A DNA stretch of 35,861 nt. Origin: CS1-C013 sp964347265. Lineage in GTDB: Archaea; Aenigmatarchaeota; Aenigmatarchaeia; Aenigmatarchaeales; Aenigmatarchaeaceae. The position numbers and the translations under genes are program-made. The notes beneath the pieces were generated by a model. The model ran no database searches, had not been told where the DNA came from, and worked only from the letters and a program-made list of their open reading frames with translations. The stretch is from the NCBI GenBank assembly GCA_964347265.1, contig CAYFXV010000005.1, positions 1-35,861 of the forward strand, given 5' to 3'. Below, in pieces: positions 1-6,807 of the stretch. Each line of letters starts with the position of its first letter. Within the stretch, counting starts at the first letter, position 1.

Positions 1-3000
1 TGGAAATATGAATGATACTAGTTGTCAATCTGGGAATGAGTTTTTATTGACAACAACAGCAGCAGCAGTTTGTGGGGATATTACTTCAGATACAACCTTG
101 ACAAATAATGTTTCTGCTGATGCAACTTGTTTCAATATATTAGCCAATGATATTACTCTAGACTGCGCAGGATATTGGATTAATTATTCAAAAGTCTCAG
201 TCGGATATGGTGTAAATATTACAGGTTATGACAATACTACAATTAAAAATTGTAACATTTATCAAGGAGGCCCAACAATTGCTGATGCTCATGCAATTTA
301 CTTTAGCAATTCGAAATATGGGAATGTTACAAATAATAGCATTAATATAACACTAACTTCAGGTAATGCTGGCACTGGAATCTACTTAATCTCTTCATCA
401 AATAATAATACTGTATCTGACAATACAATAAACACGGCTGGAACTAATAATGGTTGGGGAATCAGTCTATCTTCCTCGAGTAACAACAGCATATCGGATA
501 ACACAATAACGACTGACGGAACTGTGGGCTTTGGAATTAATATCATTTCTTCATCAAATAATAATACTGTATCTGACAACAACATAACAACAAATATTTA
601 TGGAAGCAATGGGATCCGTACTTTTTCTTCTAATTCTAACACTCTATCTAACAATACGATAACAGCAGTTGACGACAGTGTTGGAATCTCCTTAGAATCT
701 TCATCAAATAATGTTCTATCTAACAATAGTATGACAACACCAACCAGAGAAAGTTTAGCAGTAGATGGCACTACAATCTCGCATTTCAATCATACAATTG
801 ATGAATTGAATCTTGCACATGGGAAGCCAATAAAGTATTATTTCAATGTAAGCGACACAATAGTAGAAGACAATGATACCTATGGTCAATTATATGTTGC
901 AACATCTGACAATGTGACAATAAGTAATATAACAATCACAAATGCTGACAGCATAGTTTTTGTTTACACCAATAACTCGAAAATTGAAAATTGTAATATA
1001 TCAGGTGCCACTGTTTGGGGTGCTATTTATTTACGTCTTTACTCAAGCTCAAATAATATAACAAACAATATAGTAGACACCACGAATGATGCAGGTTATG
1101 GAATCTACTTAAGATCATCAAATAATACTGTATCTAACAACAATATAACAACAGACGGGAGTATGAGCTATGGTATTTGGCTTAGAGACTCTAACAATAA
1201 TACAATAACAAACAACAATATAACAACTAATGGCTATGGTGCAAGAGGAATCTTATTTGGATCTGCTGGTTCTTCCTCAAACTCAAATACTGTAACTAAC
1301 AACAAGATAATTACTTATGGTAGTAGTGCTCATGGTATTGAATTTGAAGATTCAGTAAATAATAGAATAATTGATACAGAGATAAATACTACAATCAATG
1401 CTAATGACATCTACATTGAAGGAACAAACTCTTACACCAACTACATTATCAATTCCACTTTCAATCAGTCAGATATTGGGTTTGCATCTGGAGCAACAGA
1501 TAAAATAGAGGTTCAGTGGTATTTGGATGTTTTTGTTAATGACACTCTAAGCAATCCATTATATCAGGCCAATGTTACTAGTTGGATGAGTAACAGTACT
1601 GAGGCATTCACTAAACTAACAAATAGTTCAGGTTATATTGAGAGACAGACATTAACTGAATATAGTCACAATTCTTCACAACTTTATCCTGATAATGTTA
1701 CTTACCTCACTAACTACACTGTTAATGCTACTAAATATGGGTTTATTGAAAATACAACAGAGGTTAATTTGACTGAAAGCATGACGACATATCTAACATT
1801 AGAAGATCAAGAAGCTCCTCAATACTTCAATAATTCAACAAACAATACTGTTGCGAATTTGCCAACTTTATTTTCTTTGAACTGGACTGATAAAGTTGAA
1901 TTGTCTGGATACATATTTTCTACTAATAATACTGGAATATGGGCGAATGATAGTTGGATAGAAATGACTGGCGCAACCAATTGGTCCAATGCAACAACAA
2001 CTCTTAATGAAACAGTAGGAGTAAGAGTAGAATGGTGTGTATATGCTAATGATACTTCTGGTAATATGAATGGTACATCTTGTGTTACACCCTTCTTCTT
2101 AATAACAACTGATACTACTCCAACCTATTCTAATAATCAAACTAATACAACTGCTGCTGGACAACCAGCTAATTTCACTCTAGACTGGACAGATAATCTC
2201 AATCTAGCAGGTTATATATTCTCTACTAATAATACTGGAACATGGGATAATGCATCTTATGTTAGTTTTTCAGGCTCATCTAATACATCTTGGAATGTTA
2301 CTACTTTGAATTCAACTATTGGAACTCTTGTTGCTTGGTGTGTATACGCTAATGATACTTCTGGAAATATGAATGATACTAGTTGTCAGTCTGGGAATGA
2401 GTTTTTATTGACAACAACTGATGAAGCGAATATCACTAATTGTACTGTTCTTGATGTTGCTGGAGTGACTTATTATCTAATTAATGATATTCCAAACTCT
2501 GATTATACCACTTGTATGAATATAACAGCAAACAATGTTACTTTGGATTGTCAAGGATATTTGATAGATGGAGATGATAGTGGTAGTTATGGAATTTATG
2601 CTAGAAGAGCTTCTGCAACTGATACAAACATAACTGTTAAAAATTGTAATGTAACTGATTGGAATTATGGAATATATATTTATTATTCAAATCTCAACAA
2701 TCTAACAAACAATACTGTCAGTTCTAATCAACAAGTCGGTTTAAACATTATCTTTTCTTCTAATAATCAAATTTCTGATTCAAAATATTTTGATAATCTT
2801 GCGTCGGATGTTGGATTAAGTGCTGCTGCTGATAACCAATGTAACAATGAATTAACAAATGTTAATGGAACTGAAGATAAACCAATAGTATATTACAATT
2901 CTTCTGTTACTATACAAGATTGGTATAATAATGCTTCTGAGATCATCTTATGTAATGCTGATAACTCTATCATAGATAATTTAACTATGGATAGAACAGG

Positions 3001-4147
3001 TGTGGAAAATAACGGTATTGTATTAAGAAGAGTAGATTATATAAATGTAAGCAATGTGAATGTAACAGATTTGGAGTGGGGTATACAGCTTAGCTCAAAC
3101 TCTAACAATAACAATATAACAAATGTAACTTCTTATTCTAATGTTTATGGAATATTGTTATCTGGGCAAGCTAACAATAACAATATAATAAATTTAACTT
3201 CTTATTCCAATAGTTATGGTGTATGGATTTATAATTCGTATAATAACACATTAAACGAGAGTTCTGTGTATGATAATAGCGATGACTATTTGGTACAGGC
3301 TATAGATTCAACTACCAATTTCACTGACACAAATTTCACTGCAGCAAGAACAATTCGGTTTGGTGATGCAACTTCCTGGTTCAATTATAACAATGAAACT
3401 ACTGGTAATATCTGGTTAAAGACTAATCTATCTGCAGCAGCAACAATAACTAGAGAATTGACAACATGGTCACAATCATTGATGCAGTGGAACGATACCA
3501 ACACTTCTGGATCTGGTATAACTGCTAGATATAATATCACTGGATTGAATGCTAATTGGAATTATCATATTTATAATAATTCTGTATCAACCTATAATCT
3601 AACAACTGATGCTGACGGTAATCTTCCTACCTTTACTATTGATTTGAAAGGTGAACATGAGATCAAGGTTGAAAAAGTAAATGTTTCATTTGCAGTAACT
3701 TTGCCAAATGATTCAGTAACTTATTCATCAATATCAGGAGCATCAACATTAGATGAAGAATTTAATTCAACAACTCAAAACGATAAAAATGTTACTGTTT
3801 GTATAAGAGGAACATCAGATTGCCAGAACTCAACAATCATTGGTGATCTCACTAATGTTTCTAATTTCAGAGTTAATAACACAGGAAATGTTAATGAAAA
3901 TATAACTATGTGTATAAATGAAAGTTTATCTTCAAAAATAGTTCTATTCGGAACTAAAACTGCTGATCCTTATGATGCTAGTCTATATGTTATTCCAAAT
4001 TGCTCAGATAGTGTTTGGATTGCTAACTCGTCTTTAGCTCTAAATGCTATGGATGAGTTTTGGATATGGACCAACTTTACTGGAGTTTCTGTTGATGATG
4101 CAACAGAGAGAAAATTATACATAAATGCTACAGAATCTGGAACATGA
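1..4147 (+). CDS. Giant beta-helix surface protein, 5'-truncated by the window edge
   Basis: The frame is open from base 1, so the first in-window ATG (base 8) is internal: bases 1-57 encode the same peptide that ends an internal module at 2362-2418. Two parallel beta-helix regions (about 60-1500 and 2425-3300) show short repeats of the type NNTVSDN and NNNITN, with Cys-containing caps (e.g. TLDCAGY, TLDCQGY) typical of NosD/PbH1-type archaeal surface proteins. Between them are two roughly 100-residue Ig-like modules (about 1800-2110 and 2111-2420), each ending in a WCVYANDTSGNMN motif. A C-terminal module (about 3670-4147) contains FWIWTNF and KLYI. The protein is very rich in Asn, Thr and Ser with dense N-x-S/T sequons, so it is probably extracellular and N-glycosylated. 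No transmembrane anchor is seen at its C terminus. Likely an adhesin or S-layer-associated protein; the ligand is unknown. Confidence 0.85.
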   Translation, partial: GNMNDTSCQSGNEFLLTTTAAAVCGDITSDTTLTNNVSADATCFNILANDITLDCAGYWINYSKVSVGYGVNITGYDNTTIKNCNIYQGGPTIADAHAIYFSNSKYGNVTNNSINITLTSGNAGTGIYLISSSNNNTVSDNTINTAGTNNGWGISLSSSSNNSISDNTITTDGTVGFGINIISSSNNNTVSDNNITTNIYGSNGIRTFSSNSNTLSNNTITAVDDSVGISLESSSNNVLSNNSMTTPTRESLAVDGTTISHFNHTIDELNLAHGKPIKYYFNVSDTIVEDNDTYGQLYVATSDNVTISNITITNADSIVFVYTNNSKIENCNISGATVWGAIYLRLYSSSNNITNNIVDTTNDAGYGIYLRSSNNTVSNNNITTDGSMSYGIWLRDSNNNTITNNNITTNGYGARGILFGSAGSSSNSNTVTNNKIITYGSSAHGIEFEDSVNNRIIDTEINTTINANDIYIEGTNSYTNYIINSTFNQSDIGFASGATDKIEVQWYLDVFVNDTLSNPLYQANVTSWMSNSTEAFTKLTNSSGYIERQTLTEYSHNSSQLYPDNVTYLTNYTVNATKYGFIENTTEVNLTESMTTYLTLEDQEAPQYFNNSTNNTVANLPTLFSLNWTDKVELSGYIFSTNNTGIWANDSWIEMTGATNWSNATTTLNETVGVRVEWCVYANDTSGNMNGTSCVTPFFLITTDTTPTYSNNQTNTTAAGQPANFTLDWTDNLNLAGYIFSTNNTGTWDNASYVSFSGSSNTSWNVTTLNSTIGTLVAWCVYANDTSGNMNDTSCQSGNEFLLTTTDEANITNCTVLDVAGVTYYLINDIPNSDYTTCMNITANNVTLDCQGYLIDGDDSGSYGIYARRASATDTNITVKNCNVTDWNYGIYIYYSNLNNLTNNTVSSNQQVGLNIIFSSNNQISDSKYFDNLASDVGLSAAADNQCNNELTNVNGTEDKPIVYYNSSVTIQDWYNNASEIILCNADNSIIDNLTMDRTGVENNGIVLRRVDYINVSNVNVTDLEWGIQLSSNSNNNNITNVTSYSNVYGILLSGQANNNNIINLTSYSNSYGVWIYNSYNNTLNESSVYDNSDDYLVQAIDSTTNFTDTNFTAARTIRFGDATSWFNYNNETTGNIWLKTNLSAAATITRELTTWSQSLMQWNDTNTSGSGITARYNITGLNANWNYHIYNNSVSTYNLTTDADGNLPTFTIDLKGEHEIKVEKVNVSFAVTLPNDSVTYSSISGASTLDEEFNSTTQNDKNVTVCIRGTSDCQNSTIIGDLTNVSNFRVNNTGNVNENITMCINESLSSKIVLFGTKTADPYDASLYVIPNCSDSVWIANSSLALNAMDEFWIWTNFTGVSVDDATERKLYINATESGT

Positions 4148-4157
4148 GGTGAAAAAT

Positions 4158-4376
4158 ATGGAGGAAAATAACTTTAGAGAAAGAATAATAGAGAATTTGA
4201 AAGAGCATCCAGAAGGCTTGACTATACTTAACATAGCTGAAAACACTGGAATTAATAGAATTACTGTGTCTAAGTACATCTTTGGGATGGTTTCTGGAGG
4301 ATTAATTTTTCAAAGAAAGGTGGGACCTGCAAAACTCTGTTATTTAAAAAGAAATATCAAAAGAAATAAAATTTAG
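4158..4376 (+). CDS. Small winged-helix DNA-binding protein
   Basis: A 72-residue protein. I chose the ATG at 4158 because a GAGGTG ribosome binding site (4146-4151) overlaps the stop codon of the preceding surface-protein gene and lies six bases upstream; a longer frame back to 4125 would overlap that gene. The sequence reads as one winged helix-turn-helix: an N-terminal helix, the segment LTILNIAENTGINRITVSKYI as helix-turn-helix (about residues 20-40), then a wing with basic residues (FQRKVGPAK). This resembles ArsR/MarR-like small archaeal regulators. Its tight linkage suggests co-transcription with the giant surface protein, and it may regulate surface genes here; that is inference. Ligand and operator are unknown. 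Confidence 0.75.
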   Translation: MEENNFRERIIENLKEHPEGLTILNIAENTGINRITVSKYIFGMVSGGLIFQRKVGPAKLCYLKRNIKRNKI

Positions 4377-4411
4377 GGTAGTATTGAGAATAGAAAATTA
4401 TATATGGGAGA

Positions 4412-4427
4412 AATATTTATAAAATAA
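4412..4427 (+). promoter_or_regulatory. TATA-like promoter element for the 4470 surface cassette
   Basis: The A+T-rich element TTTATAAAA (4416-4424) lies about 50 nt before the ATG at 4470. An archaeal start about 25 nt downstream would leave a short leader that contains the AGGAGG ribosome binding site at 4458-4463. Seen by eye only. Confidence 0.5.
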
Positions 4428-4469
4428 AGTAGAAAACCTTGAAAAAAATTGAAAAACAGGAGGCATAAA

Positions 4470-4985
4470 ATGGAGAAAGAAAAAAAAAGAAAGAGTAAAA
4501 AATGGTTTGCTGTTATTATTCTAATTATAATTGTGATAATAGCAGCAGGTCTTTATTTCAATGTATTTTCTATGCCAACAGGATTGATAGCAGGGATTGA
4601 AACTCCTGAAACCGAAGAAAGTAGAGAGAGAGTAGTATCAACATTTACTGTAACTGGAAATGAAGTTATAGCAAAAGAGATAACAGAAACTCTTCCATAT
4701 TATGAATCTGTAGATTTAGAGCCTGGAAGATATACTTTCGAAATGGAATCAGATGAACCAGTTTGGATCATAGTTTATGACGAACCTACTTTCAATAATT
4801 GGGAAAATGGTGTTCGTGGATTTATAAGAACTGGAACTGGATGTTGTAGTGAAAAGAGAAAAACAGATAATTTTTCAGGTAATTTCGATATAAATAAAAA
4901 CGAGGGAGGCAAATATTACATAGTTATAGAAGGTCCCACAGAAACTTCAATAAAATTTAAAATAACACAAAATTTAAAATTTTAA
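4470..4985 (+). CDS. Single-pass membrane protein with exported beta-rich domain
   Basis: A 171-residue protein. The ATG at 4470 has an ideal AGGAGG ribosome binding site (4458-4463), whereas the upstream in-frame TTG at 4449 has none. A strongly basic N terminus (residues 1-11) is followed by one transmembrane helix (about 13-33), so the C-terminal part of about 135 residues should lie outside. That part has the pattern ESVDLEPGRYTFEM ... VWIIVYDE ... GGKYYIVIEG, which looks like a small jelly-roll of the pre-peptidase C-terminal (PPC) kind; this fold call is weak. It contains a GCC pair. It is the first gene of a cassette of small exported proteins. Function not recognised. Confidence 0.7.
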   Translation: MEKEKKRKSKKWFAVIILIIIVIIAAGLYFNVFSMPTGLIAGIETPETEESRERVVSTFTVTGNEVIAKEITETLPYYESVDLEPGRYTFEMESDEPVWIIVYDEPTFNNWENGVRGFIRTGTGCCSEKRKTDNFSGNFDINKNEGGKYYIVIEGPTETSIKFKITQNLKF

Positions 4986-5001
4986 ATTGGAGGAATAAAA
5001 A

Positions 5002-5592
5002 ATGAATAAAAAATTGATATTAGTTTTACTAGTTATATTAGCTGCTTTGACTATACCAGCATTAGCAGCAGTCGAATGGACGGAAACACTCTTATACTTT
5101 AATGTTGAACAACTCGACCAAATTAGTGTTCAATTACTTGGCCAAGGATGGGATGCATCATCCCCAACTGGTACTGCAACCTCTTATAATATAGATTTTA
5201 ACAGTTCTACTGGTTCTGTTGCTTGGACAAATGCAACAGTAAAATTTGCTAACAATAACCAAAGTTTTAGTGATGGAATAATCCTTATTGACAACACGGG
5301 TACAACCACTCCAACTACACTTAACATATCAACAAATGTTTCTGATTGGTCTACTGCGGGAAGTCCAGCAGGCTGTTTAGACCTACATTACTTTGCTAAC
5401 AATTCTACAGCTGCTGTGTATACGGCCCAAACCCCAGCATCAGAACCTCAGTTAAACACAACTAATGTAACTTTAGATAGTTCTTTTGATCCAACTGACA
5501 ATAATTGGGAACTTTGGTTGTGGGGCAATTTCTCGCAATGTAATCAAGGTACTTATGCAGAAAAGCTTTACATTTTTGCAGATTTCCCATAA
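5002..5592 (+). CDS. Small secreted Thr/Asn-rich protein
   Basis: A 196-residue protein with a GGAGG ribosome binding site (4989-4993) nine bases before the ATG. The N terminus is a classical Sec signal peptide (KK, then a Leu/Ile/Val core, likely cleavage after ALA-A near residue 22). The mature part is all-beta in character, with no membrane helix, several N-x-S/T sequons and two Cys in the last third. Its C-terminal half (DNTGT, LNIST, then WELWLWGNFS and EKLYIF) resembles the C-terminal module of the giant surface protein ending at 4147. It could be a secreted surface subunit; a TasA-like, donor-strand-assembled filament subunit is one possibility, but no family was recognised with confidence. 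Confidence 0.75.
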   Translation: MNKKLILVLLVILAALTIPALAAVEWTETLLYFNVEQLDQISVQLLGQGWDASSPTGTATSYNIDFNSSTGSVAWTNATVKFANNNQSFSDGIILIDNTGTTTPTTLNISTNVSDWSTAGSPAGCLDLHYFANNSTAAVYTAQTPASEPQLNTTNVTLDSSFDPTDNNWELWLWGNFSQCNQGTYAEKLYIFADFP

Positions 5593-5613
5593 TTTAGTAT
5601 AAAGGTGAAAAAG

Positions 5614-5763
5614 ATGAAAAAGATGGTTAGTATAGTTTTTACTATAGATGAAGCTTTAGATGAAATGGAAATCATAAAAAATGTTAAGAAATTTCTAAAA
5701 GAAGAATTTTTAATAGATAATTTTGGGCACCATGTAAAACCATTAAATAAAAGATTTAAGTAA
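5614..5763 (+). CDS. 49-residue hypothetical protein
   Basis: A short ORF that fits exactly between two operon genes: ATG at 5614 with an AGGTG ribosome binding site seven bases upstream, and TAA at 5761-5763 directly followed by the ribosome binding site of the next gene. The product (MKKMVSIVFTIDEALDEMEI ... VKPLNKRFK) is mostly charged and helical, without a signal peptide or membrane helix, so it is probably cytoplasmic. No family recognised. Support is the clean ribosome binding site, the tight packing and matching base composition; homologues would settle it. Confidence 0.6.
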   Translation: MKKMVSIVFTIDEALDEMEIIKNVKKFLKEEFLIDNFGHHVKPLNKRFK

Positions 5764-5775
5764 GAGGTGAAAAAA

Positions 5776-6714
5776 TTGAAAAAATTGAAAAAAAGAAATA
5801 AGTTCAGAAGAACTGCTATATACATAATAATTGCAGTAATAGCTCTATCTGCATTGTATTATGTAAGCAACTATGAGGAGATTAAAGTAACAGGCAGTAC
5901 TATCATAGGAACAAAATCAAAATATGATTACTCAAGAACAGGAAATCCTGAGTACTATAGTTTGTTACCACCAAAACCAGCTGATTTTGACGAAATTAAA
6001 TACATGTGGCAAATAGGAATAATCAGGGATAATCCAGAAAGAATAAATGAATCTTATTGGAAGCAACCAGAATGGTTTCCTCAATACACAGAAGGTTTTG
6101 TAAGAACATTAGAAAATCTTTTAGAAGCAGGAAACAGAGAACCTATATGGAGTTTAGGGATATTTGACGCACAAATATACAGAATAATAAATCAAAATTG
6201 GCTTCAAGACCCAACTGAACCCACATCAGTTGGTCATGGATTATTTGAAATAAAAGAAGATAGTGTGGTAGTAAAACATAGATTCTGGGTAAGAGCAATT
6301 CCGGGAGCAATGAAAATTTTTGGAGTTGGACTTTATACAAGCTATCCAGAGGAAGGATTGCTTTTATCAAATGCTAGATGGGGTATAAGTGAAGAATTAA
6401 TAAAACAGGATACAGAATTAGCTCAAAAACACTTAAATATACAGATTTATGAAAAAGAATCTGGTAAAACAGAATTTAATCTTGGAACTTATTGGCCACA
6501 ATTACAGGCTGACTACATAAAAGAAGTTTGGGTTGAAACTGAAATAGATAAAGAAATTCCAAAAGGAAGATATATAGTTCAGGTTGATTTGGTAGCGCCT
6601 TCCAGAGAATATCAAGAAAGTCAAAGCTTAAAATATGGCTTAGGTTACGTTGATCCTAACATAGGAATCTATAGAGGTCCAAGCAAATTCAGACTATTCA
6701 TAGAAATAATATGA
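5776..6714 (+). CDS. Membrane-anchored exported protein of unknown function
   Basis: About 312 residues if translation starts at the TTG at 5776, which sits six bases after a GAGGTG ribosome binding site (5764-5769). The GTG at 5767 is also in frame but lies inside that site. A very basic N terminus (KKLKKRNKFRR) precedes one transmembrane helix (about residues 14-30), leaving about 280 residues outside. The exported part is rich in aromatic residues and Pro (YYSLLPPKPADFDEIKYMWQ, NQNWLQDPTEPT, TYWPQLQADYIKEVW) and ends in beta-type segments. It lacks Cys and has few sequons, unlike its neighbours. Last gene of the 4470-6714 cassette; a T-rich tract follows. Function not recognised. Confidence 0.75.
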   Translation: MKKLKKRNKFRRTAIYIIIAVIALSALYYVSNYEEIKVTGSTIIGTKSKYDYSRTGNPEYYSLLPPKPADFDEIKYMWQIGIIRDNPERINESYWKQPEWFPQYTEGFVRTLENLLEAGNREPIWSLGIFDAQIYRIINQNWLQDPTEPTSVGHGLFEIKEDSVVVKHRFWVRAIPGAMKIFGVGLYTSYPEEGLLLSNARWGISEELIKQDTELAQKHLNIQIYEKESGKTEFNLGTYWPQLQADYIKEVWVETEIDKEIPKGRYIVQVDLVAPSREYQESQSLKYGLGYVDPNIGIYRGPSKFRLFIEII

Positions 6715-6715
6715 T

Positions 6716-6738
6716 GGTTTCCCGCTTTTTCTTTTTTA
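6716..6738 (+). terminator. Oligo-T archaeal terminator candidate
   Basis: Directly after the stop at 6714, the coding strand reads CCCGC followed by two runs of 5 and 6 T (6726-6737). Such T tracts terminate archaeal RNA polymerase. It separates the small exported-protein cassette from the HerA-like operon. Confidence 0.5.
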
Positions 6739-6770
6739 TATATTCTACTATTCAAACTTATAACAATAAT
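6734..6770 (+). promoter_or_regulatory. Promoter region of the HerA-like/MinD operon
   Basis: Two A+T elements, TTTTATATATTC (6734-6745) and ACTTATAACAAT (6757-6768), precede the ATG at 6808 and would give leaders of roughly 40 or 20 nt. No good ribosome binding site is seen before 6808, so which element is used is uncertain. Confidence 0.35.
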
Positions 6771-6807
6771 AAAAATGATGAATACAAAAGTTTATTAGTT
6801 GATTAGA

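Noticed and set aside
380..1350. Regularly spaced near-identical short repeats resembling a repeat array
   Set aside because: They are in one open frame and encode beta-helix rungs; spacing varies and there are no fixed repeats with unique spacers, so it is not a CRISPR array.
4125..4157. Longer start for the winged-helix gene
   Set aside because: It would lie inside the preceding gene, while the ATG at 4158 has a well-placed GAGGTG site.
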